Both the position numbers and the translations under genes were made by a program. Below the pieces are notes generated by a model. It saw only the letters and a program-made list of their open reading frames with translations, searched no databases and was not told the origin of the DNA. A DNA stretch of 15,768 nucleotides from Candidatus Anderseniibacteriota bacterium (GTDB lineage Bacteria > Patescibacteriota > Andersenbacteria > UBA10190). Shown piece by piece: positions 1 through 6,868 of the stretch (positions are counted from its first letter, which is position 1; every line of letters begins with the position of its first letter). Location of the stretch: NCBI GenBank assembly GCA_003229735.1, contig QIFI01000004.1, positions 1 to 15,768 of the forward strand, written 5' to 3'.

Positions 1-88
1 ATCGGCCGCCAGCGCGGCGGCTTGCCGCTGATGCGGCAAAAACCCCAACCGTTGGCCCCGTATAAGAGCAAGCTCTATACGGGGTAAA
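1..88 (-). other. Hairpin-rich sequence interrupting a tRNA gene (intron-like, continues past the window edge)
   Basis: This stretch follows the anticodon of the tRNA half at 89-127 directly and contains no T-arm, no 3' acceptor strand and no CCA. Instead it holds four consecutive perfect or near-perfect hairpins: 56-64 with 76-84 (nine pairs, extended by GAGC/GCTC to thirteen with one bulge), 45-49 with 51-55, 22-28 with 33-39 (seven pairs, TGAT loop) and 5-10 with 16-21 (six pairs). Such dense structure is expected of a self-splicing intron, and the first stem would sit where P2 of a tRNA group I intron lies. I could not find the conserved group I core strings or a GUGYG group II start in these 88 bases, so the intron class is unassigned. 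A broken tRNA is the alternative. Confidence 0.45.
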
Positions 89-127
89 CTTAAAAGGCCA
101 CTGCTCTACCAATTGAGCTATGGATGC
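89..127 (-). tRNA. tRNA-Lys (UUU anticodon) 5' half, interrupted
   Basis: Read on the minus strand from 127, the sequence has a 7-nt acceptor strand (GCATCCA), TA at positions 8-9, a perfect D-arm (GCTC, loop AATTGGTA, GAGC) and A26. The anticodon stem strand GTGGC and a canonical Lys-type loop CTTTTAA follow, with anticodon TTT at 94-92. The strand that should pair with GTGGC does not follow, nor does any T-arm (no TTCGA) or matching acceptor strand, so the gene is cut just 3' of the anticodon. The missing half probably lies left of the window beyond an intron. Loss of the 3' half (pseudogene) cannot be excluded. If the break falls inside the anticodon, the identity could differ. Confidence 0.65.
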
Positions 128-251
128 CGGATGGGATTTGTTTTGGTATTTTTTAGGGTTGTGAAAAAAGGATACTATTACCTGATTTCATTTAGTGTTA
201 TACTTAATTATGAAGATAATTACAATAGTTAAGTTTTAATTTATTAATTAT

Positions 252-968
252 ATGACTAATGCAAATACAGCGACAGTGCGGCGAGTGAGCTATGTGTCGA
301 TCATAGCTTTGTCGATTGTGGCAGTGGCCACGCTGGTTTTTTATGGATCCAGCGCGGAAGCGGTTAAAACAACTTATAAGTTCGTGGTGAGGGGTGACGT
401 GAAGGCAGTGGATCGTGCGGGGAATACGGTGACGGTATACGGCCGGTACTCATCGGCGGAGGCCAAGGAGGAGCTGGCCGGGTCGGTGGTGGAGTTTAAC
501 GTGAAGGGAGCGAAAGTGTATAAGTATGATGAGAAGCTAAAGAAAATGAGAACGACTCTAGGAGCTTTGAATTTAGGAGACGAGGTGGTATTGCAGGGAA
601 ATAAGAAGAAGGCGGGCCAATTCAGAGTATCTAAGATTACCAGGAATTATCATACGGTGAATCTGCGCGGAACATTACAGGGGCATGATCTGGATGGCGG
701 AATATTGGAAGTGGATATTGATAAATTGGTGAGGAAGGCGGACGGTAAAGCATACAAGACGAAGACATTCCCCAAAGGGACCAGGGTGAAGGTATATTAT
801 GATAAAGACAGCACTAAAGTAGTAAATAACACGGGAGTGGAAATTAATCGGGATGATATTGCGAATAGTAATGAGAAAGTGACGATTCTGGGAATAACCA
901 TGCAGTATGGATCACGGTTTACGGCCGGGCCGGATGTGACGGTGTGGGATGGAAAGTATACGTTTTAG
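252..968 (+). CDS. Predicted secreted or membrane-anchored protein of unknown function
   Basis: This gene encodes 238 aa. Residues 1-12 are polar with two arginines and residues 13-31 are strongly hydrophobic. An A-x-A motif at 35-37 follows, so a cleavable Sec signal peptide or N-terminal anchor is likely. The remainder is Lys/Val/Gly-rich, alternates short hydrophobic beta-like strands with charged turns, and contains repeated themes such as VRGDVKAVDRAGNTVTV and LRGTLQGHDLDGGILEVD. This suggests two or more small beta-barrel (OB-like) modules, as in DUF5666-type exported proteins; that resemblance is my impression only. No catalytic motif is visible. There is no Shine-Dalgarno. A TATACT at 199-204 is a possible -10, but no clear -35 lies 17 bases upstream. 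The gene stands alone and ends at the terminator at 991-1017. Confidence 0.8.
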   Translation: MTNANTATVRRVSYVSIIALSIVAVATLVFYGSSAEAVKTTYKFVVRGDVKAVDRAGNTVTVYGRYSSAEAKEELAGSVVEFNVKGAKVYKYDEKLKKMRTTLGALNLGDEVVLQGNKKKAGQFRVSKITRNYHTVNLRGTLQGHDLDGGILEVDIDKLVRKADGKAYKTKTFPKGTRVKVYYDKDSTKVVNNTGVEINRDDIANSNEKVTILGITMQYGSRFTAGPDVTVWDGKYTF

Positions 969-990
969 CGGCTGGTAAGAGAGATAGTAA

Positions 991-1017
991 AACCGCGCCG
1001 AAGAGGCGCGGTTTTTT
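991..1017 (+). terminator. Rho-independent terminator of the secreted-protein gene
   Basis: A perfect nine-pair GC-rich stem (AACCGCGCC at 991-999 with GGCGCGGTT at 1005-1013) closes a five-base loop and runs into a T tract ending at 1017, 22 bases after the stop codon. Confidence 0.92.
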
Positions 1018-1023
1018 GACACG

Positions 1024-1062
1024 CCCCTCACCCCAGCCCTCTCCCCGAAGGGGAGAGGGGGA
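1024..1062. repeat. REP-like palindromic repeat, unit 1
   Basis: The unit starts with CCCTCACCCCAG and contains a ten-pair palindrome, CCCTCTCCCC (1037-1046), loop GAA, GGGGAGAGGG (1050-1059). It belongs to a family of intergenic units in this window (also 1085, 1197, 2417, 3453 and a partial unit at 11583). It lies between the convergent secreted-protein gene and dnaJ. No reading frame here is credible. Confidence 0.8.
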
Positions 1063-1084
1063 ATTTGATGATAGCGTCTTAGTG

Positions 1085-1121
1085 CTCCTCACCTTTTTCT
1101 CTCCGAAGGGGAGAGGGGGAC
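1085..1121. repeat. REP-like palindromic repeat, unit 2 (diverged)
   Basis: The unit begins CTCCTCACC and has the same hairpin as unit 1, CTCTCC (1099-1104), loop GAA, then GGGGAGAG (1108-1115). The left arm is degenerated to a T-rich stretch. It lies 23 bases after unit 1. Confidence 0.7.
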
Positions 1122-1144
1122 GTCGCGATAACAGTGAGTTAATA

Positions 1145-1178
1145 ACCAATTCCCAATTCCCACTCAAATCCCAATGAT
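1145..1178. repeat. Short degenerate tandem words (CCAATTCCCAATTCCC)
   Basis: A short array of roughly 7-base words rich in AATTCCC and CAAATCCC lies between two REP-like units. It resembles in style, but not in sequence, the arrays at 6826, 9953 and 11516. Confidence 0.45.
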
Positions 1179-1196
1179 CACTGACGACACGGCGGC

Positions 1197-1241
1197 ACCC
1201 CTCATCCTGGCCTTCTCCCCTGGCGAGGGGAGAAGGGAACG
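1197..1241. repeat. REP-like palindromic repeat, unit 3
   Basis: The unit contains CCTTCTCCCC (1211-1220), loop TGGCGA, GGGGAGAAGG (1227-1236), preceded by ACCCCTCATCCTGG. It is the closest relative of the unit at 3453-3497 and forms a subfamily distinct from the CTCTCCCC units. Confidence 0.8.
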
Positions 1242-1274
1242 CAGTGCTCTCCGCTGGCATTTTAGCAGGTCTGG

Positions 1275-2360
1275 TTAACTAAAGATTTTATGGCGGGTGT
1301 TTTGAAATTCTTCGAGTAGTTTTTTTTGTTTGCGTGAGAGACGTTTGGGGATAGTGACTTCTATGTTTACCAGATGATCTCCGGTTCCTGAATCATTGAG
1401 GTGGGGAAAGCCCTGATCGGCCAGGGTGATGGTGTGGTTAGGCTGGGTGCCGGCCGGGATGCTGATTTCTTTAGGACCGTTTAAGGTATCAATAGTTTGA
1501 GTGGCGCCTAGAGCGGCTTCATAAAAAGGGATGGTAAGTTTTGAAATTACATTGTCATTTTGCCGAGACATGGCTGAATGAGGTTGAACATGAATGGTGA
1601 CATAAAGATGACCGGGAGGGCCGCTGTGGAGTGGGGCTTCTCCCTGGCCGGAAACGCGGATGGTCTGACCGTCGGCAATACCGGCGGGGATATCAACGGT
1701 GAGTGAGCGATCGGTCATTTGACGGCCTTCGCCGCGGCAGGCGCGGCAAGGAGTGGAGGCTTGTTTACCTTCGCCGCGGCAGGCGGGACAGGTGGTGCTT
1801 TGGGTGAATGTTCCCAGCATGGTCTGCCTGGATTTATTAATAGTGCCTTGGCCCCGGCAGGTGGCGCATTCTTTAATGGGGGTGCCGGGTTCGGCGCCAT
1901 TTCCCTGGCAGGTTTGGCATTTCTGATAGAGGCGATGGGAGAGTTCTTTTTTGAGTCCCTGGGCTGATTCGGTAAAGGAGATGGTGGTATCAACTTGAAC
2001 ATCATGGCCGCGATTTGGGGCGCGGGTTTGTTCTCTTTGGTTGAAAACCTGATTAAATATGTCGCCGATGCCGGAGAAATTACCGAAGTCATTCATGTTT
2101 ACATGCACGCCTTCACTAAATGGGTTAAAGCCGCCGGACCCGCCGGAGCCGCCCTCAAAAGTTTGGCCAAATTGGTCATATTGAGCCCGCTTTTGGGCAT
2201 CACCCAGGGTCTGGTAGGCGTTATTTACCTGCTTGAATTTTTCTTCGTCACCGCCATCTTTATCCGGATGGTATTGATGGGCCAGCTTGCGATAAGCTCG
2301 TTTAATGTCATCAGCGGAGGCAGTTTTATCTACGCCCAGTATTTGATAGTGGTCTTCCAT
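1275..2360 (-). CDS. dnaJ: Chaperone protein DnaJ (Hsp40)
   Basis: The 361-aa protein is a full type I J-protein and the co-chaperone that stimulates DnaK ATPase and delivers unfolded clients in the cytoplasm. The J-domain occupies about residues 1-68 with the invariant HPD at 31-33. A Gly/Phe region with GGSGGSGGFNPF follows. The zinc-binding region has all four CxxCxGxG repeats (CQTCQGNG, CATCRGQG, CPACRGEG, CRACRGEG), then the beta-rich client-binding C-terminal domains. Length is normal for the family, slightly short. It is the last gene of the hrcA-grpE-dnaK-X-dnaJ series, about 100 bases downstream of the membrane protein gene. No Shine-Dalgarno precedes the ATG. Confidence 0.97.
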   Translation of the reverse strand: MEDHYQILGVDKTASADDIKRAYRKLAHQYHPDKDGGDEEKFKQVNNAYQTLGDAQKRAQYDQFGQTFEGGSGGSGGFNPFSEGVHVNMNDFGNFSGIGDIFNQVFNQREQTRAPNRGHDVQVDTTISFTESAQGLKKELSHRLYQKCQTCQGNGAEPGTPIKECATCRGQGTINKSRQTMLGTFTQSTTCPACRGEGKQASTPCRACRGEGRQMTDRSLTVDIPAGIADGQTIRVSGQGEAPLHSGPPGHLYVTIHVQPHSAMSRQNDNVISKLTIPFYEAALGATQTIDTLNGPKEISIPAGTQPNHTITLADQGFPHLNDSGTGDHLVNIEVTIPKRLSRKQKKLLEEFQNTRHKIFS

Positions 2361-2416
2361 GAGTGATTAGTATGGCTATATATTAGGGTTATGTCAAGGG
2401 AAGTGGTGCAATATTA

Positions 2417-2439
2417 CCTCTCACCCCAGCCCTCTCCCC
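2417..2439. repeat. REP-like repeat, half unit
   Basis: The sequence CCTCTCACCCCAGCCCTC, followed by a C run, is the left half of the unit at 1024. The right palindrome arm is missing and is replaced by TTCAAGAAGAAGAG. It lies between dnaJ and the membrane protein gene. Confidence 0.65.
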
Positions 2440-2462
2440 CTTCAAGAAGAAGAGATTTGCTT

Positions 2463-3377
2463 TTATAATTTCAGGCGCTCGACCGTGGTTTGGGTTTTGA
2501 TAATGAAGACGAAGCCGAGGTGCTGGACAATTATTAAGATGAGGGCTATTAGACCCACGATAGGAAAAGCGATGATGGGAACAAAAATTCGGGAGACGAG
2601 AATAAGACCAATAATAATGGCTACGGCGGTGATAACCGGATTATCCCGGGTAATTAAAGCCAGCTGCTGATTTATGACGGAGGTGATCATTTGGGGCAAC
2701 TGATCATTTATTTCAGCCAGAGGGTTTGAGGATTGGGCCTGGACCTGTTGTTGAAGCTTTAATTTTTCTTCCGGCGGGAGGTTGGGATAGGCCTGGTCAA
2801 TTTGTCGGGCGACTGCCTGATCGACGGCGGCTGATGATAATAAAGTGAAGTTGGGGCCAGTGAGAACCTTAATGATGGGCCGGGAGACGGCTTCGATATA
2901 GGTTTCGGGAACCTGCAGACCGCGGCCGTTAAATTCATCAATAATGCGATCCATGCTTAAGCCGGCGATGATGATGATCAGGCCAAACAGGACATAGCGA
3001 GTGCCGTTGAAGAAGGTGGGTAAGATACGAAATTTTATCCGGCCTTTTATTTCCGCGCGGATGAAATTTTGACCGGCGGCCAGAATGATGGCCAGGACAA
3101 CGGCGGCGCCAATGGCGCTGGTAGTGAAACCTCCCACTACGGTCAGGAGGACAGGCAAGCCCATAACCAGGGAGAGGCTGGGAAATGGAGATTCCAGTAA
3201 ACCGAGCGTTATGGTAAGCAGAGCTACCCAAAAGGTGACAGCAATGATGGCGGCCGTGAGGATAACCGGATAAACATTTACAACATTGATATTGTAGACG
3301 GTATACCAGAACATCAGGCCGCTATATATGAGCATGAATATGACGAGGCCGAGTTGTTTCTGTTGAGTGGTGGTCAT
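2463..3377 (-). CDS. Polytopic membrane protein inside the dnaK-dnaJ cluster, function unknown
   Basis: I do not recognise this 304-aa protein. About seven hydrophobic segments are visible, near residues 9-29, 35-61, 69-89, 90-106, 128-142, 248-272 and 273-294. A soluble stretch of about 100 residues (145-247) lies between the fifth and sixth, contains LPPEEKLKLQQQVQAQ, and is probably partly helical or coiled. No transport or catalytic signature is apparent. It sits on the same strand as its neighbours, 130 bases after dnaK and 102 bases before dnaJ, so it is probably co-transcribed with the heat-shock genes. A membrane-quality-control or stress role would be guesswork from position only. 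No Shine-Dalgarno precedes the ATG. Confidence 0.85.
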   Translation of the reverse strand: MTTTQQKQLGLVIFMLIYSGLMFWYTVYNINVVNVYPVILTAAIIAVTFWVALLTITLGLLESPFPSLSLVMGLPVLLTVVGGFTTSAIGAAVVLAIILAAGQNFIRAEIKGRIKFRILPTFFNGTRYVLFGLIIIIAGLSMDRIIDEFNGRGLQVPETYIEAVSRPIIKVLTGPNFTLLSSAAVDQAVARQIDQAYPNLPPEEKLKLQQQVQAQSSNPLAEINDQLPQMITSVINQQLALITRDNPVITAVAIIIGLILVSRIFVPIIAFPIVGLIALILIIVQHLGFVFIIKTQTTVERLKL

Positions 3378-3452
3378 GGAGAGGATGAATGATGTTTGTG
3401 TTTATTTTAACAGAGTTTGAGGGATTACGGGAACTCTTGAATCACGGTGCAT

Positions 3453-3497
3453 CCCCCCTCATCTTCGCCTTCTCCTCCGCGTGGGGAGAAGGGACCG
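3453..3497. repeat. REP-like palindromic repeat, unit 5
   Basis: The unit CCCCCTCATC...GCCTTCTCC...GGGGAGAAGGGACCGC closely matches the unit at 1197-1241, with arms CCTTCTCC (3468-3475) and GGAGAAGG (3485-3492). It occupies the spacer between dnaK and the membrane protein gene, where it could stabilise or attenuate the operon mRNA. Confidence 0.8.
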
Positions 3498-3507
3498 CGC
3501 GGCCGGG

Positions 3508-5439
3508 TTATTTTTCTTTGGCTGGTTCTGTTTCTTTTGCAGGTTGTGGTTTGACTTCGGCGGTACCTTCGACGACATCTTCTGATTTAGATTTAGCCTC
3601 TTTAGGCGGCGCGTCGGGAGAGGCAGTTTTTTGATTAGCCTGCTGGTACATCTTTTCCCCAACTTTCTGGGCGGCGGCGCTTAAATCAGCGGCGGCTTTT
3701 TTAATGTCTTCCAGGTTGTCCTGGTCTTTGACTTCCTTGAGTTTTTTAATTTTGGCTTCAATATCTTTCCGGGTGACGGCATCTACTTTGTCACCGGCGT
3801 CTTTAAGAGTTTTTTCGGTGCCGAAGATGAGCTGGTCGGCCTGATTCTTTGTTTCAATAGCTGATTTTTTTTGTTTATCTTCAGCGGCGTGTTTGGCGGC
3901 GTCGGCTTTCATGCGCTCTATTTCTTCCGAGCTGATGCCGGAAGAGCCTTCGATCTTGATGCTTTGCTCTTTACCGGTGGCTTTATCTTTAGCGGAGACA
4001 TTTAAAATACCATTGGCATCGATGTCGAAGGTGACTTCCACTTGCGGAACACCGCGAGGAGCGGGAGGCAGGCCATCGAGAACGAATCGGCCAAGTGATT
4101 TATTGTCGGCAGACATTTCACGCTCGCCCTGCAGGACATGAATTTCGACCTGGGGCTGGTTATCAGCGGCGGTGGAGAAGACTTGAGATTTTTTAGTGGG
4201 GACGGTGGTGTTTTTGTCGATTAGAGAAGTGCGGATGCCGCCGAGTGTTTCCAGGCCTAAGGTCAGCGGGGTGACATCCAGGAGAAGAATGTCTTTAACA
4301 TCTCCCTGTAAAATGCCGGCTTGGATAGCGGCACCGGTAGCAACAACTTCATCCGGATTGATGCCCTGATGCGGCTCTTTATTAAATAACTGTTTAACCT
4401 GCTCGACAATTTTTGGCATGCGGGTTTGGCCGCCCACCATGACGACCTGGTCGATGTCGTCAGCTGATACTTTAGCTTCGGCCAGAGCTTCTTTAGTTAA
4501 TTTGATAGAGCGGTCGATGTATTCATGGACCAGTTCTTCAAGCTGGGCCCGGGTCAGAGTAAGGACCAGGTGCTTAGGACCTGATTCGGTGGTGGTAATG
4601 AAGGGCTGATTTATCTCGGTGGTGGTGGAGGTGGATAATTCGTGCTTGGCTTTTTCGGCGGCTTCTTTGAGGCGCTGTAAGGCCATCTGATCTTGAGACA
4701 GATCAAGGCCTTCGGCGGATTTGAACTCTTTGACAATCCAGTCGATAATACGCTGATCAAAATCATCACCGCCCAGGTGGGTATCGCCGTGGGTGGCCAC
4801 AACTTCAATGGTATCATCGGCTACTTCCAGGATGGAGATGTCAAAAGTTCCACCGCCAAAATCATAGACGACTATTTTTTCGTCTTTCTTTTTGTTCAGG
4901 CCATAAGCCAGAGCGGCGGCGGTGGGCTCATTTATAATGCGCCTTACTTTGAGGCCGGCAATTTCGCCGGCATCTTTAGTGGCCTGGCGCTGGGCGTCAT
5001 CGAAGTAAGCGGGGACGGTGATGACAGCCTCGGTGACTTCGGTGCCTAATTTAGCTTCAGCATCGGCCTTGATTTTTTGCAGAACCATAGCGGAAATGGC
5101 GGCCGGACGAACATATTCATCGCCAAATTTAATTTCTACCGCGCCGTCACTCCCCTCTTTTAGTTCATAGGGCAGTAAATCTTTATCTTTTCGCACCACT
5201 TCATCATTAAAGCGGCGGCCAACTAAACGTTTGGCGGAAAATATGGTATGAGCGGGATTGACTACGGCTTGACGCTTGGCGACTACCCCGGCCAGACGCT
5301 CGCCAGCTTTGTTGATGGCAACAACGGATGGGGTGGTGCGGTTGCCCTCGCTGTTTTCTAATATAGTCGGCTGACCACCTTCGACATGCGCGAACGCGGA
5401 GTTGGTGGTTCCCAGATCTATTCCAATGATTTTTGACAT
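3508..5439 (-). CDS. dnaK: Chaperone protein DnaK (Hsp70)
   Basis: The 643-aa Hsp70 is complete. It is the ATP-dependent chaperone that works with DnaJ and the exchange factor GrpE. The nucleotide-binding domain shows phosphate loop 1 GIDLGTTNSA (6-15), EPTAAALAYG (171-180) and VYDFGGGTFD (191-200). The interdomain linker DILLLDVTPLTLGLET is intact, followed by the beta substrate-binding domain and a Lys/Glu-rich helical lid. The C-terminus is unusual. The usual acidic DAEFEEV-type tail appears only as DVVEGTAEVK and is followed by a Pro/Glu/Lys tail ending in PAKEK. The ATG has no Shine-Dalgarno. The 80-bp spacer to grpE is AT-rich and could hold a secondary promoter, but none is convincing. 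Confidence 0.98.
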   Translation of the reverse strand: MSKIIGIDLGTTNSAFAHVEGGQPTILENSEGNRTTPSVVAINKAGERLAGVVAKRQAVVNPAHTIFSAKRLVGRRFNDEVVRKDKDLLPYELKEGSDGAVEIKFGDEYVRPAAISAMVLQKIKADAEAKLGTEVTEAVITVPAYFDDAQRQATKDAGEIAGLKVRRIINEPTAAALAYGLNKKKDEKIVVYDFGGGTFDISILEVADDTIEVVATHGDTHLGGDDFDQRIIDWIVKEFKSAEGLDLSQDQMALQRLKEAAEKAKHELSTSTTTEINQPFITTTESGPKHLVLTLTRAQLEELVHEYIDRSIKLTKEALAEAKVSADDIDQVVMVGGQTRMPKIVEQVKQLFNKEPHQGINPDEVVATGAAIQAGILQGDVKDILLLDVTPLTLGLETLGGIRTSLIDKNTTVPTKKSQVFSTAADNQPQVEIHVLQGEREMSADNKSLGRFVLDGLPPAPRGVPQVEVTFDIDANGILNVSAKDKATGKEQSIKIEGSSGISSEEIERMKADAAKHAAEDKQKKSAIETKNQADQLIFGTEKTLKDAGDKVDAVTRKDIEAKIKKLKEVKDQDNLEDIKKAAADLSAAAQKVGEKMYQQANQKTASPDAPPKEAKSKSEDVVEGTAEVKPQPAKETEPAKEK

Positions 5440-5445
5440 AGTATG

Positions 5446-5472
5446 TTTTTAATTTCTAATTATTAATTATAA
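5446..5472. repeat. AT-only degenerate tandem words upstream of dnaK
   Basis: The grpE-dnaK spacer contains TTTTTAATTTCTAATTATTAATTATAAA-like words, an A/T array of the same style as 6826-6868. It does not encode anything. Confidence 0.4.
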
Positions 5473-5519
5473 ATGGCAATTTAATTTTTCATGACAAGTT
5501 GACGAGTTTCGATTACATA

Positions 5520-5978
5520 TTACTGGGCTACTTTGACTTTAGCGGGACGGAGAACCTGATCACCAATCATGTAACCGGGCAGGACTATTTCGGCGACCAT
5601 TCCATGGGTGACGGTTTTTTTAGAAACATAGCCAATGGCTTCATGTATAGAGGGATCAAATTTGAGGCCCGCGGTCTCGATGCGGGTGATACCATATTCG
5701 GCCAGGATTTGATCCATTTGCCGGGCAATATGGAGGACACCTTTGGTCCAGTCATCATCTTTCAAAGCTGGGGGTACATGTTCGGTCATGACGTGAAAAT
5801 TGTCGACCAGGCTTAATAGGGATTGCGCAATCTCCTGAATGAGCTGGCGGCGAGCTATTTGTTCCGTTTCATATTGACGCTTTTTGTAGTTGTCAAGTTC
5901 GGCCCGGGCGCGCTGCCAGCCGGCCAGATATTCCAGTAATTTCTGGTTGGATGAGTGAATTTGAGTGGAGTGTATCAT
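5520..5978 (-). CDS. grpE: Nucleotide exchange factor GrpE
   Basis: The 152-aa protein catalyses ADP release from DnaK. The N-terminal half is a long helix containing the LDNYKKRQ motif (around residues 28-35). The C-terminal beta domain carries the family signature KFDPSIHEAIGYV and ends VLPGYMIGDQVLRPAKVKVAQ (described here in parts: GYMIGDQVLRPAKV is the classic GrpE terminus). It is shorter than typical GrpE (about 190 aa) because the disordered acidic N-terminal extension is missing. The gene lies 42 bases after hrcA and 80 before dnaK. The ATG is preceded by AT-rich repeats and no Shine-Dalgarno. Confidence 0.95.
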   Translation of the reverse strand: MIHSTQIHSSNQKLLEYLAGWQRARAELDNYKKRQYETEQIARRQLIQEIAQSLLSLVDNFHVMTEHVPPALKDDDWTKGVLHIARQMDQILAEYGITRIETAGLKFDPSIHEAIGYVSKKTVTHGMVAEIVLPGYMIGDQVLRPAKVKVAQ

Positions 5979-6020
5979 ATTATTAGTTGGTAGTTTTTTA
6001 GTTTGTAGTGAGTAGTTTTT
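5979..6020. repeat. Degenerate TAGTTTTTTAGTTTGTAG array between hrcA and grpE
   Basis: The whole 42-bp spacer consists of variations on the word TTAGTTGGTAG / TTTTTTAGT. It is another locus-specific word array rather than a coding or promoter region. Confidence 0.45.
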
Positions 6021-6734
6021 TTACTGGCTTAAAATTTCGGCTAGGCTATTGATATAGGCCCGGTTACGCTGATAGGGCATGCGTTTGGGGCCGGTGACAA
6101 TAAGAGTAATGGCTTCATGGTTGTGATTTCTGAATTTTCTAGCAATTAAGCTGGTATGTTGAGCAGATATTAAGGGGTTTTCCTGACCGATGAAGACAGT
6201 CGGCTCGGTTGATTCATCCTGATTATCAATCAAATCTAATAAATCGTCAAGGCGTTGCAAGACTTCAGCTATTTCCTGAACGGTGTCCAGTTGATGGTCA
6301 TAATCAGCTAAATGTTGAATCAGAGGAGCCAGGCCGGCTTGCCCAATATTGGCTTGATGCTCCCAGGCACAGATGGCTACGGCATTTGATAGAGAAGACA
6401 GCAGATCCGCGGAGGGGCCAGCCAGCTGGTCGGAATCGTCCACCAGGGCCTGCCACTGTTTAGCAACACGTTGATGTTGCAGGGCGGATAATCGGCGTTG
6501 ATGAAGAGTGTTCAGATAAAAGCGGTAGCCCTGGTCGGTGGGGACGCGACCGGCGGAGGTGTGGGGTTGATAAATAAATCCGGCGTCATCCAGATCATTC
6601 AGAATCAGGCGGATAGACGCGGAGCTTAGGGATAGATCGAGCTTTTTTTCTAAAAAAGAACTGCTAACCGGACGGGCAGTCTGGATATACTGTTCTATTA
6701 GTCCATAGAGAACTTGGGCGGGTCTTTTATCCAT
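6021..6734 (-). CDS. hrcA: Heat-inducible transcription repressor HrcA (short form)
   Basis: HrcA represses heat-shock operons by binding CIRCE, and its activity depends on GroEL in well-studied bacteria. From the ATG at 6734 it is 237 aa. The N-terminal winged helix contains SSASIR and the signature QPHTSAGRVPTDQGYRFYLN (about residues 45-74). The C-terminus has GPKRMPYQRN, matching the conserved end of the family. It is about 100 residues shorter than the usual 340, so the central inserted domain must be reduced. The frame could open at a GTG at 6758, but that codon lies inside the CIRCE element and adds non-conserved residues; the ATG gives the normal HrcA N-terminus. It is the first gene of the operon and is autoregulated through CIRCE. 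Confidence 0.93.
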   Translation of the reverse strand: MDKRPAQVLYGLIEQYIQTARPVSSSFLEKKLDLSLSSASIRLILNDLDDAGFIYQPHTSAGRVPTDQGYRFYLNTLHQRRLSALQHQRVAKQWQALVDDSDQLAGPSADLLSSLSNAVAICAWEHQANIGQAGLAPLIQHLADYDHQLDTVQEIAEVLQRLDDLLDLIDNQDESTEPTVFIGQENPLISAQHTSLIARKFRNHNHEAITLIVTGPKRMPYQRNRAYINSLAEILSQ

Positions 6735-6751
6735 AGTTGGCTGGTTAGATA

Positions 6752-6778
6752 TTAGCACTCCTGGTTAGTGAGTGCTAG
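6752..6778. promoter_or_regulatory. CIRCE operator (HrcA-binding inverted repeat)
   Basis: TTAGCACTC (6752-6760), nine bases, then GAGTGCTAG (6770-6778). This matches the CIRCE consensus TTAGCACTC-N9-GAGTGCTAA except for the last base. It lies immediately downstream of the -10 at 6784-6789, covering the expected transcription start, an ideal place for HrcA to block the operon. Confidence 0.97.
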
Positions 6779-6783
6779 TTATG

Positions 6784-6812
6784 AAGATACCGGTATTTGT
6801 TGGAGTTGTCAA
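6784..6812 (-). promoter_or_regulatory. Sigma70-type promoter of the hrcA operon
   Basis: On the minus strand, TTGACA (6812-6807) is followed by exactly 17 bases and TATCTT (6789-6784). Transcription would start near 6777, inside CIRCE, giving a leader of about 43 nt before the hrcA ATG. An A/T-only tract upstream of the -35 (6826-6868) could act as an UP element. Confidence 0.9.
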
Positions 6813-6825
6813 TACTAAGCCTGTG

Positions 6826-6868
6826 AATTTTTAATTTATAATTTATAATTTATATTGAATTATTAATG
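6826..6868. repeat. A/T-only tandem words (AATTTATAATTTATAATTTAT)
   Basis: Three or more degenerate copies of AATTTATA lie directly upstream of the hrcA -35. They may be a locus-specific intergenic array, an UP element, or both. Confidence 0.5.

Noticed and set aside
211..240. Nine-codon frame (MKIITIVKF) upstream of the secreted protein
   Set aside because: Too short, with no ribosome site and no repeat-codon or attenuator structure.
919..1260. Minus- and plus-strand frames of 77-113 codons over the REP-like cluster
   Set aside because: Composition is Pro/Arg/Ser-rich from the palindromic repeats; they overlap the terminator and have no ribosome site or family resemblance.
1024..3497. CRISPR array
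   Set aside because: The repeats are palindromic, unevenly spaced, variable and scattered between genes; no regular spacers or cas genes are present.
6734..6758. GTG start for hrcA giving eight extra residues
   Set aside because: The codon is part of the CIRCE half-site and adds non-conserved residues; the ATG at 6734 matches the HrcA N-terminus.
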